This document shows, piece by piece, positions 1 through 11,000 of a stretch of 64,000 nucleotides of DNA. The notes beneath the pieces are model-generated. The model worked only from the letters and a program-made list of their open reading frames with translations, was not told the origin of the DNA and searched no databases. Source of the DNA: Zeugodacus cucurbitae. Its lineage: Eukaryota; Arthropoda; Insecta; Diptera; Tephritidae. The stretch lies in assembly GCF_028554725.1 (NCBI RefSeq), contig NC_071668.1:8043001-8107000 (forward strand), read 5' to 3'. The translations under genes and the position numbers were made by a program. The first letter of the stretch is position 1, and each line of letters begins with the position of its first letter.

Positions 1-803
1 GCTTTGGGAGCTAACAAATGAGTTGAATATCTGTGATTTCATATGTGTGTGTTTAACCGTGTGTGTGCAGCTCAGCGCATCGTCTACATTACATCTTCCA
101 ATTCATTGCTGGCATATCGCTGTTTGCGCTGTAATCGATGCGAATTGTGCGCTGTGGTTGTGTGACTTTTATGAATTGCGTAGTAAAATTGAGTTGTAAA
201 AAAAAAAACAAATAATTTTAAAATAAAAAAAATATAAATTAAAAGAAGTAAAAATAAAAAAAATTAAAAAATTAAAAAAATAAAAAAGTAAAAAATAAAA
301 AAATATAAAAATAAAAAATTAAACTTGTAGCAAACAATTTGTTAACACATGCCTCAAGTGATTATTCAATTATTTATTTATGTGCTTGTACGAGTACTGT
401 TTGCCTGACGGCTGATGTCAACTGCCTGTGTGTGGTGAGAGGCAAAGTGGCGACTGTTGCGCTTGCGCATGACGTAGTCCCGCAGGCATGCCAGCGTGCG
501 AGACAAGTCTTCCGTTGTTGTTTGTTTAGTGTGTACGTGATTTTTCTGTAGTATTTGCATTGATTTATTTATTTGATTTATTGTGGCTTCGGTTAACATG
601 AAATTTAAAATCGATAATTTACGTAATTTTTTGCAATCATTTTTTAATTGTTTTAGTCAATTAATTCATTTTGAACACTTGGAATTTGCATTTAACGTAT
701 TTTTATCACTGATGTAAATTTTGTTTTGGCAAAATACGGGGGTTTTATATTTTTGTCGAAAAAAATTTAATTTATTTCATGTAATTTTTTAATTAAATTG
801 AAA
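1..803. other. AT-rich noncoding sequence upstream of first visible exon
   Basis: No exon, RNA gene or repeat family recognised. Positions 198-325 are almost pure A/T with long A runs. Short open frames near 339-599 have no family signature and no convincing splice signals. The region is probably intron of the scaffold gene, because the first exon seen (1978) starts inside the protein. Confidence 0.5.
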
Positions 804-805
804 TA

Positions 806-1373
806 CAGTATACTCTCGAAAAGTAAATTCTCAGAAAGTAAATAATCGCGGAAAAGTTAATCACCTTTAAGATTACACATGCACCTCGAAAAAGTAAATT
901 TTTTAATTTTTTACTTTTTTTTTTTAATTTACTTTTCAGAGAGTGTGATAAAAAATTCGAAACGCAGCAAGCAGAGTTTTTTACGATGTTGCAAAAAAAC
1001 ACTTACTCTCTTGTTTATCGCGTCTTTTTAGTAAATAAACTCTCCTACTTGATCCACTGGTTTAAAAATGAAAACGATGCAAATCAGGTGTCAGACTTTT
1101 TGTATTGTCGGACAAAAATGGTCAGAAAATATTTTGCAAAAGAAAAAAAACAAAAGAATATTCAAGATTTTTTCTCTTCATAGTAAATACATATGTATGT
1201 ATGTAAATGTAAATATGTTTTTCATGTAAATCCATATGTTTTATTGAAGCAAATAAATGAATGAATTTTTTAAGTTTAAAACAGATAATTTATGTATATA
1301 TTTGGAAAAGTAAATTATTCGAAAAAGTAAATTACCCAAAATACCAATCGATTTACTTTTCGAGAGTATACTG
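806..1373 (+). mobile_element. pogo/Tigger-like DNA transposon relic with PIP-box C-terminus
   Basis: The ends are perfect inverted repeats of 23 bp, starting CAGTATACTCTCGAAAAGTA at 806 and mirrored up to 1373. The target duplication is TA on both sides (804-805 and 1374-1375). The CAGT start and TA duplication fit the pogo/Tigger branch of the Tc1-mariner superfamily. AAAGTAAATT-like subrepeats recur just inside both ends. An open frame at 986-1183 (+, 65 codons) ends in a basic stretch followed by QKNIQDFF-Ser-Ser-stop. This matches the PCNA-interacting consensus Q-x-x-[ILM]-x-x-[FY]-[FY]; pogo transposase is known to bind PCNA. The DDE domain is absent, so this is an internally deleted, non-autonomous copy. 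Confidence 0.72.
986..1183 (+). pseudogene. C-terminal tail of pogo-like transposase (relic)
   Basis: This 65-codon frame lies wholly inside the inverted-repeat element. It contains no helix-turn-helix or DDE catalytic domain. Its last residues are lysine-rich followed by a canonical PIP box (QKNIQDFF, about residues 56-63) and a stop. It is best read as the remnant 3' end of a transposase gene. The first codons are arbitrary because the true N-terminus is deleted. Confidence 0.5.
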
Positions 1374-1977
1374 TAATACATTTTTTGATAAATTAAATTA
1401 AATTGAATTAATTTGCAAATAAATTTTTTGAACGATTTTTTTAATAACAAACCAAATTTAATTTAAAAAAATTAAACATTTGTACTTACTTAAAATAATT
1501 AATTTTTTTTTTAATATTCAACATTTTATATTAATTTTTTTTATAAAAAATTTTTCAAATATTTTTAAAATATTTAAAATGAGGCACTAAACCTAATTTC
1601 TCATAAATGAAACTCATATATATTAGAAGCTAATTGAATTACAGCTTTTGATTGACTTAACAAATCGAATGAATTAGAAATTTAAATGAAATTTTTGTTT
1701 ATACAAGCAAATCATTTACAGTTGCAAATACAAAGACATCTAAGTATCACTAAGTTATATTTCGTGTAGATACACTACACTCTGCCACTCGTCAACGGCA
1801 TCGATTGCAATTTTCGTTTTCCAAAAACCAAAGAACTAAAAACCAAACAAAAATTTACCAAAAAATTTTGTCCACTCTCATATTAAATTCTTTCTCCGCT
1901 CACTTTCTTCTTCAACCACTTTTGATCCCCAATTCTAGCACATTTATTCACTGTTTGTGTTTTCCTTTCATTTGCAG

Positions 1978-2069
1978 ATAAAGCTCAAAAAAGTGCTCGG
2001 CCTCACAGTTTGCAGCAATGCCGCCTTGGACGTCTCGCCCGTTAGCGGTCTCTTGGCCTATCCAGCAGG
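1978..2069 (+). CDS. Wdr62: Wdr62 exon 1 of window
   Basis: Acceptor tttgcag at 1971-1977 and donor gtaagt at 2070. The frame gives IKLKKVLGLTVCSNAALDV and on to LLAYPAG, the start of the first propeller in this family. It opens in phase 0, so at least one upstream coding exon lies outside the window. It ends 2 nt into a Gly codon. Confidence 0.88.
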
Positions 2070-5000
2070 GTAAGTTTCGGTATTTTTTTCACATTTAATC
2101 CCACAAAAAAACCAACAAACACAAATTTGTGCCAAATTCTTGTTGTTGTTAGTGTCAATATACGGTTTTTCGTGGATTTTTAAGTGCATATAACGGTTGT
2201 TTGCACCACAACCGCGTATCTTTGGAAAGTTTGAAAAACACTTTTTCTCGTTAATTACAACTGCAAGCAGGGAGAGAGAAAGCAGCTCAACCGCAACGAA
2301 ATGAGTTTCCTCTTTAGTACAGAGTGCAATTTTGGTTTTAGAGAAGCTTATTTTTAAACTTTGTTGAAAGTAAGGGAAAAGTACTTATTCTAGTCGTGGG
2401 TTAAATGCGAAAATGGGAAATGCTTTGTGGCCTCATTTTGGTTACTGAAAAGTACTTCGCCGTAGAATTTAATTTTTCGTAAAGGTCAGATTTATAATTG
2501 AGGTCACTGAAGAAAGCAAGGAGGCTTTGTTCATAAATCTCTAATAAACGGAATAAGCAGAAAGTTAATATAGGACACTTTGAGTACTTCCCACGTCCAC
2601 ACTTCTTGCCTGCCTTCTTACATTTTCCGCTTAAGTTGCCTTCGAAGATCGAAAGATGATAGTTCCTGTTGCTCTTGTAGCGTTATAAAATATTCTTTCA
2701 ACAGTGTTTGAGAACTCAGTTGAGTTGACAGTCCCGAAATACGGATTGGCGTCGTTTACGAAAAATCGACTCTTATGAGAACTGCTGCATCAGATGATCT
2801 ATAGTAACGATTCTTGTTTGCAACAGTCTCAAAAATTTCTAACGATTGATAATTCGATTATTACGAGGAACATTAAAAAGATCTCTTGTAGTCACAAAGT
2901 ACAGATTCTGTAGCCTTCGTAGGGACTGTTCTTACAAACCAAGTTGATTAATAACCTTCAAGATTTTTAGAGCGTGAAAGAGAGACAGAAAGAGACCACT
3001 TCTCCTTCTTCTTGATTATTCGCGGTTTTGCTTATGATATTATGGTGAAGGAGAGAGGGGGCAAGCGAGAGATAGAACAAGAGAATGGGTTCTAACAAGA
3101 CTTTATTTATAATAACAAAGAGATCGGAAGTACTATCTCAAATAAAAAAAATATTTATACTCTCTTATTGAAGTGAACACACAGATTTAACGCTCTGGAA
3201 TAACAAACAGACGTCTACAATAAAATTAGATTTCCTTTCACTTTCGCTTTACTTCCTTTTCACTGCTTTATTGCCGGTAGTAAAACTCTTCAAGAAATTC
3301 GTTTTGAATTGAAATAGAAAATCCGATTTGCATATAAAATCAGAATTATTTCAACTGTTTGTTTGGAAATGCAAAGGAACTGACCTCTGCATATCCTTGC
3401 AATTTATTGCCTTTTTCACCAACAGAACGTGCCAGCATTTCTGGTGAAATAAGCAGAACTAGATAGGAGTGAAAGGTACTTACATACATATATATTTATC
3501 AGTTGGTATATATATACAAGTCTATGCGCTCGTGCTTGCAATTTAATTTTGTTGAGCATACTCTCGACTGTTTATTTGGCAGCGGGAAAAAATATATGCG
3601 CATCAAATTGAATTTGGCAGCCAAATAGCTATTGAATGCATCACGCTGATTACATTTCACAATAACGACGGAAATCGATGGCTACAACAACAAATGTTCT
3701 CGCCGAGCTTATGCTAAGCATAAGTAAATTGTAAGTAAATAGCATGCGAAAAAATGTAATTCAAGCTTGTAAAAGCAGAGAGCTCCAAAACATTTGTAAA
3801 TTACGCCGAGAGATTTACGCTGAAAATCTAAGTTACGTATACGCCCAGTTGAGCCGCCATCAATTTCGCATAAAGGCAAGGCTGAGTTATTTTCTACTTC
3901 AACGCTGTGCAGCCAACCCGGAAGCATAACTTTCTAGCTGAACGCGTACTTTGTCCTTTGCCATTTGTCCTTGATTGTTTGAGACAACATTGAAGCGCCT
4001 GTGAAGGCATGACTGTGTATGTGTGTTGTAAAGTAATGAATAGTAGGAGGTGGAGGGCGACTGCCAAATGCGGCTTTAAATACGGGCTGCACAGCTGCAT
4101 TTGTCATAAATAAAAGATGAATTCGATGCTCAAACTAAGCGATAAGAGTTGACAAGCGAGCGCGGTGCAGTGGTGTGTGGCCTCGCAGCATGAAGGACCA
4201 TATGTAACCTTCCGCATATGCCACATGCAAACGAACATGAGCATTTGTGGTATGGATGGATTTTGCGCACAAAGTAGCTTTGTTTGGCAGCCTCCACCGA
4301 TGCTTAATACACTGATACATGTACAAATGTATATATGTATGAAAATAAGTACGTTAAAGCGGACAAAACGACAAACTGACAATCTGAGAATGGCCTGCAG
4401 CGTGTTGACAGCTGGCAAACACTTGCAAATTGTAGTGTAAGCTTGTAGTGGAAGAGAGTGAAAGAGGAGGCAACATTTGTCTTTCATAAGGCAAAGTTGT
4501 TGGGTGGCTACTTTACAACAACAACCTTACACTGTGGTTGTTGGAATTGTGGCGAGTTGTGTGATGGTTACCATACTCACTGACGGATTGACTTGTAAGC
4601 CAGCTTTTGGGCTATTGCGCACAGCGGCGGAGAGTCCTTTTAAAGCTTTCACTTATGCAAACACTTGCTGGGTGTGTTGAAAGCGCGGCCGCGAAAAGCT
4701 CATGTTTATTATGTCTTACATATATACTGCCTTTATAAGGGTTTATAATGTTTCATATATGCTGGCACAATAAAAATATGTGCAAATCTTGTATGAACTT
4801 GCGCTGCTTAAGCAAACACTAGCGTCAGTGGCTCACTGCAGCAGCCGCAATCGAGACCATAACCCGGTTAACTGCAGTAATAACATTCTTGCTTTATTTA
4901 AATTAGTTGGTTGCTACAAAAAGTGAAGAATTCTTTTAAAGCATATTTTGAATGCTGAAATATAGGTTCTTCCGATATACTGAAATTGATTGACGAATAT

Positions 5001-8000
5001 ATCAAATAATGGTTCATGGAATTTTTAGCAATTTAGAAATTTATCTAACTAAGTGTTTAGATAGTCTAGGAGATCAATTTTTTCTCTCTTTAGGGTATAC
5101 GAGGTATGTTAAAAAAGTAACAGGAATTTTAGTTTTTTTAAATAAATATTCATGGGTTCATCTACAATAATGTCTTCACTTTCAAAATGGCCCCCATTTG
5201 TCGAACTCAATAAACTCAATAAAAATTAAAAAAAAATTTAAAATTGAAAATTGAAAATTGGACTTTTAGACAACTAAAATTTTAAAAATTCCCGTTATTT
5301 TTTGAACATACCTCAAATTAACTGCAGTAACAATATTCTTGCTTTATTTAAATTAGTTGGTTGCTACAAAAAGTTAATGGAAGCAATCTTCATCATATTT
5401 TGAATGCTGAAATATAGGTTCTTCCGATTCTGAAATTCTGAGATTCTGAAATTGATTGACGAATATATTAAACTATGACTCATGGAATTTTTAGCTAACT
5501 CTGACAATTTATTATGAGAGTAAGGACAAGGAGATCAATTCGTTCCCTCTTTCAGTCTGTATGAGGTATGTTAAAAAAATAACACGAATTTTAGATTTTT
5601 TTAATAAATATTTATTGATTGATCTACAATAATGTCTTCACTCACAAAAGTGCTCCCATTCGTCGAAACACTTCTGAAACTCGATCGTGCTTCAAACGTC
5701 TATAAACATAATAAAGATAAAAAAATTGAAAATTGGACAACTAAAATTTTTAAAATTCCCGTTATTTTTTGAACATACCTAGTATTAACTATGGTTCATT
5801 AAGGAGTGTTGAACATTCATAAATCTTTATGGAAGTGCTCTCGACTAAAATTTATAAAAAAGTCAGAGGTTAAAATCTCCAAAATCTTGGAAATTATCTA
5901 ATTAAGGGGTTAGGCCAATCCGGAGTCACCCAAAGTATAGACAGTTTATTCTGAAATTAAGGAAAAAATTATTGGGTTTCAGACTTTATTAAACACATCC
6001 TACATTCATGAAGGAAACACATTCGAAAGCCCTTAGACCGCATATGTAGAAGGTTTTTTATTGTGAAGGTTTCGAAACTATTTAAGAAAACGAGGAAGGA
6101 CAGTGTTCGGCCGGAATTGAACTTTAGATGAATATTATAAAAATATTTGCCGATTTCGTAAACTTTTGTTTCAAAATTATTTTCTAAATTTTATTCTTAG
6201 CTTAAACGATTTATCAAATTAAATTTGAAAGGGTTTTCTTGAAATAAAGCAACACAAGTTTTGAAAGAATCAGCTTTTAGAACATTTCAACCCTTAAACA
6301 GTTGTCCAAATTAATTGCATGAGAATTTCTCCGACGTAAATATGGAAAAAAAATCATGGGCTTTAGGGTTTAAGTATTTTTTTTTAAATTTATTAAAAGC
6401 AAATTTACGGTAAAAAAAATAAATGAAAAACTGTTTTACTTTAGTTTCTCCTTCCGACTCGTTGGCTTTACGCTGCTGCGAAAGAGCACTAATTTCAAAA
6501 CTGTAGTAAAGTGTAAGTAACTAAATGTTTGCTGATAGTCAAGGCAAGGGCACACAAGCTGCTGCGCAACTTTTAAACTATTCCTCATTTTCCGGCATAA
6601 ATTTGTTCATTTCCTATTTTGCCTTTTTTAAACGCGCTGCGACTTTACTTTCGCTTGCCATTTTTTATGTCATGCCATATCAGTAGCATGTGAATATATA
6701 AATTTACTGCTGCTGCTCGGCATTGTAAAAGAATTGTTAAAATGAACTTGCTTCCTGACAGCCTTAACAAAGGATTCGCGCAAGCTTTTGCTGCACAGCA
6801 ACTGCAACGGAACATTTAATATGCAGCAGAAAGCTGTAAAAAGGGCATTAAGGGCGAACAACAGGGCTAATTAAGTCAGCAGGTGATTTTTTAATGAAAA
6901 GGACGGCGCATTAAGTTGCCAACTAGCTTGTAAATAATTAAATTTTAAGTGATTTATGTTTTATTATTTAACATTTGGTCTTCTTTAGCATTTATCATAT
7001 TATTAACTTTTTCACTTTTCACCTCTTGCAGCTGCACTGTGGTCCTGTTCAATGCAAAGCGTCAAACACAGGCCTATCTGGTCAACACATCCCGCAAACC
7101 ATTCACATCGGTCGCATTCTCACGCTGCGGCCGTTATGTCGCCACCGGCGAGTGTGGCATCAATCCCGCCATTAAAGTTTGGGAGCTAGACTCGCCGAAT
7201 GGCAATCTCGAGCACACCACCGGCGGCAATGTGGTGGCGGAATTCTTCGATCACAAATATGCCGTCACATGTGTGGTGAGTTGGTTGAGAATCTCAATAT
7301 GAAATATACTCTTTCTCCTATTTGATTAAAATATATAAAAAAACTACATCTTTCAGGCCTTCTCACCCACCGGCAAGTACCTGGTATCGATCGGTTCACA
7401 ACACGACATGATAGTGAACGTATTCGACTGGCGATCGAATCAAAAGATGGCCTCGAATAAAATCAGCTCTAAAGTGTCGGCGCTAAGCTTCGCCGAAGAT
7501 GGCAGCTACTTCGTCACAGTGGGCAATCGTCATGTCAAATACTGGTATATGGAGGGTGGACGCCGGGTAAGTAGCAAGATCACGGCTTATTGTAACTCAT
7601 AAATAAACTTTTCACTTTCATTTCAGTACAAGGATCCCATACCGTTGATGGGACGCAGTGCCATATTGGGTGATTTGCGTGACAATGACTTTTGTGCGGT
7701 CGCCTGCGGCAAGGATGAGACAAAGGATCGCACATATGCCATTACCCGACAGGGTCATTTGGTGGAATTCAGTTCACGCCGTTTGTTGGACAAATGGGTG
7801 CAATGTCGCACGACGAGCGCTAACTGTTTGACGGTGAATGCGCGTTTCATACTCGTCGGTTGTGCCGAAGCCATTATACGCATTTTTAATGCCGCCACAT
7901 TGGAATATGTGACGACATTGCCGCGTACACATTATCTGGGGGTGGATGTGGCGCAGGGTATACATATCAATCACATCATGACCGTACCACCGCATGCCAA

Positions 8001-11000
8001 ATATCCGGATTGCGTGGCGATGGTCTATGATGAGCAGCGATCGAAGGTCAGTTTGTCGGTTAAAAAGAAAAATATCTTAAATCTAAATTCTTCACTCTTA
8101 TGTCCTACAGGTCAGTTGCGTGTACAATGATCATTCACTCTACATATGGGATATGCGGGATATAAAACGTGTGGGCAAATCGCACTCTTTTCTCTATCAT
8201 TCCACCTGCATTTGGGGCGTGGAAACTGTGCCATACAATATGGAGCGCGAGTTGTCGGATACACTGCCCGAAGAGTCGTTTGTTACATGCTCCTCGGACG
8301 ATACGATTCGCGTGTGGGGTCTTGACGGCTGCACAAACACCGAAAATTATCGTAAAAATATCTACTCCAAGGAATTGTTGAAAATTATGTACATCGATGA
8401 GGAAATGAATTATATCAAGGATCAAGATCTTGCGGGCGATAAAAACTCCAATACCGCCTATGATGGTCGCAATGGTGTGCGCTGCATACGAATTAGTCCG
8501 GAGTTGCAGCATTTAGCCAGCGGCGATCGTTGCGGCAACATAAGAATCTATAATTTGGCGAACTCAAAACTAATCATGACAATTGAGGCGCATGAATCGG
8601 AAGTGCTGTGTCTCGAGTATTCGAATGAGAAAATCGAACGAAAGTTGTTGGCGAGCGCAAGTCGCGATCGTCTAATACACGTGTTCGATGTGTCGCAAGA
8701 CTATTTGCTGCTGCAGACTTTGGACGATCACTCGTCCTCCATAACTTCAATCAGATTTGTGGGTGCCGGACTCAACTTCCAGATGATTTCCTGTGGTGCC
8801 GATAAGTCGATTATGTTCAGGACCTTCCAGGTAAATAATGTGATAAACTCCCCTCAATTCACATATTCTAATTATCTCGTTTTCCCTACAGGGCAATATT
8901 TTCCTGCGCGGCACAAACACCTCCGGCAAAACGACATTGTACGACATGGAAGTGGACTCAAATGCCAAACACATACTCACCGCCTGCCAGGATCGCAATA
9001 TACGCGTCTATGGCACACAAAACGCCAAACACACAAAAACCTTCAAGGGTTCACACTCGGACGAGGGCAGTTTGATTAAGCTCAGCCTCGATCCCAGCGG
9101 CATTTATGTGGCCACCTCGTGCACCGACAAAACGCTTGCAGTCTACGATTACTATTCGAATGAGTGCATGGCACGCATGTATGGCCACAGTGAGCTGGTC
9201 ACCGGGCTCAAATTTACCAACGACTGTCGTCATCTCATTTCGGCCAGCGGTGATGGTTGCATTTTTGTGTGGCAAGTGCCGCACGATATGATTGTCACAA
9301 TGCAAGCGCGTCTCTCACAACAGCGATTACGTTCTGGCCATGCGCCACTACCACCCCGACCCGGTTCTATTATCGCCACACCGGAGGGCATTATTGTCGA
9401 GTCGCCAACACATGAAATGGAGGAGACGGCCACACCACACAAATTCATCGTGTCGCCGTCAATGTTTACCGAGGAGCCAGCGCTGACGCCAGGCTATAAA
9501 TTCTCTGACGTGGGACAATTACCGCAGTGGGCGAAACGAAAGGCTGCGGCGAATGCGGATGAGAGTGGTGGTGTCTCCATACCCGGCTCAACCGTCTCCG
9601 CCATGCAGTCCGCCTCGTCGACGTCCAATTTGAGTTCGTCACCCAGTCAATTAGGTGTTGGTGGTGTGCCGCGTGCGCGTGGCCGTTGGGCACAACGTGG
9701 TCCCTTCGACCCGGACGATCTGCGTTCGAATTCGGAAAGTCCTTTGGGCACTGTGTCGTCAAGCGTTGGTGGTATGGGTATGGGTGGCGTTGGCGGTGGT
9801 GTTGGTGTCGTTGTGAGTGGCGGTGGTATGGGCAATACACAAACATCCGACTACAATAGCGCATCATCCAAGGACATTATGTACAACCAGACTTACCTCA
9901 GTGAAGATTCATCAATTGACTCCGGTATGGAAACGCGACGCGAATTGAAATTCATTGGCAGCAATAATAGCGGTACAGTGCCAACAGTGACCGGCAGTAA
10001 TGGTGGCACAGCGGCCAATCGCTTGGCACCTGAGAAGCGCAAGCCAGGTCTGCGTTTCGATCCACAATCCAATGAGCATGATGGCGATGTCGAAGATATT
10101 TCAGATGGTGAACGCACCAGCTCCGATCACGGCATGTTCTACAACAACATTTCGCCCAGCACACCAACGTAAGTGATTGATGGGAGTTTCAGCAGTTTTT
10201 TTTTAATTTATGTGTTTTTCAAAATTTTCCAGTGACTTCAAAGTGACCGCCATGAATGAGGACGAACTGCGCAAATCGATGCGGCGACAGAAATTCGATA
10301 AAGCCGGTCTTACGCTGCCAGGTAATGGCAGCACACACACCGCTAGCACTGGCACGGGCACCGGTACCTCCGACACCGAGGACGAAGGCTCCACACCGAG
10401 CGCTGAGAATGCCGAGCGTTCGCTGGCTTCCACACTAGGTGGTAGCTCGGAGAGTATACCGCAAGCGACAAGCACTTTCTTGCAGGCCGCTTTGCCCGAG
10501 GGTCCAGGCAGCATGCTAGAACGTGGCAGCACAAGTGAGTTGTAATTCACGGAAAGAAATGAATTAAGTTTGACTAAAATGTTGTAAATTTTGCAGATCG
10601 ACGCAGTATTAGTGCCAAACATAATACAGAGAACGGCAAACCGGTATCCAATGCGTCCACAATAACAAAATCGTTTACCAGCACGAAGAAGGACGAGCTA
10701 CTGAAGGTGATCAGCGAGGTGAAACAACAGTTGGAAAATGTAAGTACACACTTTGATTCACATATATATTTCCTTATATATTATATCTATGATAATCGCA
10801 TTTGTAAGCGTTTATATTCACTTAAATATTTTTTATTTGTTTCGTCCCTAATCCTGTGTCTGTCTCTCTTATATGTGTCTTGATTGACCAAAAACACCCA
10901 ACCAAAACCAAAAAAAATATAAAAAAATTTCCTGTTTGGTGTTTGTATTTGTTTTTGACGGGTTGTACACGACGTTTTGTGCTTAGGGCGCACGTAAAAA

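Larger units (their letters stand above)
4868..5785. repeat. Tandem duplication (~450 bp, two diverged copies), each with a mariner relic
   Basis: The string TTAACTGCAGTAA followed by a shared AT-rich stretch starts at 4868 and again at 5318. The copies then stay alignable for the whole unit, including a shared phrase around 4951 and 5401 and a mariner-type relic at each right end. Copy 2 runs to about 5785. Indels and substitutions show the duplication is not recent. It lies in a Wdr62 intron. Confidence 0.8.
2070..7031 (+). other. Wdr62: Large intron of Wdr62
   Basis: About 5 kb between exons 1 and 2. It contains the tandem 450-bp duplication with two mariner relics (4868-5785). Positions about 4100-4700 are less AT-rich and show overlapping open frames on both strands, but none has a family signature. 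I see no nested gene. Confidence 0.7.

Noticed and set aside
4104..4487. 127-codon minus-strand frame in a Wdr62 intron
   Set aside because: Overlaps open frames on the other strand, no domain, Cys/His/Leu mix typical of chance frames; no splice or promoter support.
6949..7302. Start codon upstream of Wdr62 exon 2 (open frame from 6949)
   Set aside because: The frame extends through a clear polypyrimidine tract and acceptor; the protein needs the upstream exon, as in the family.
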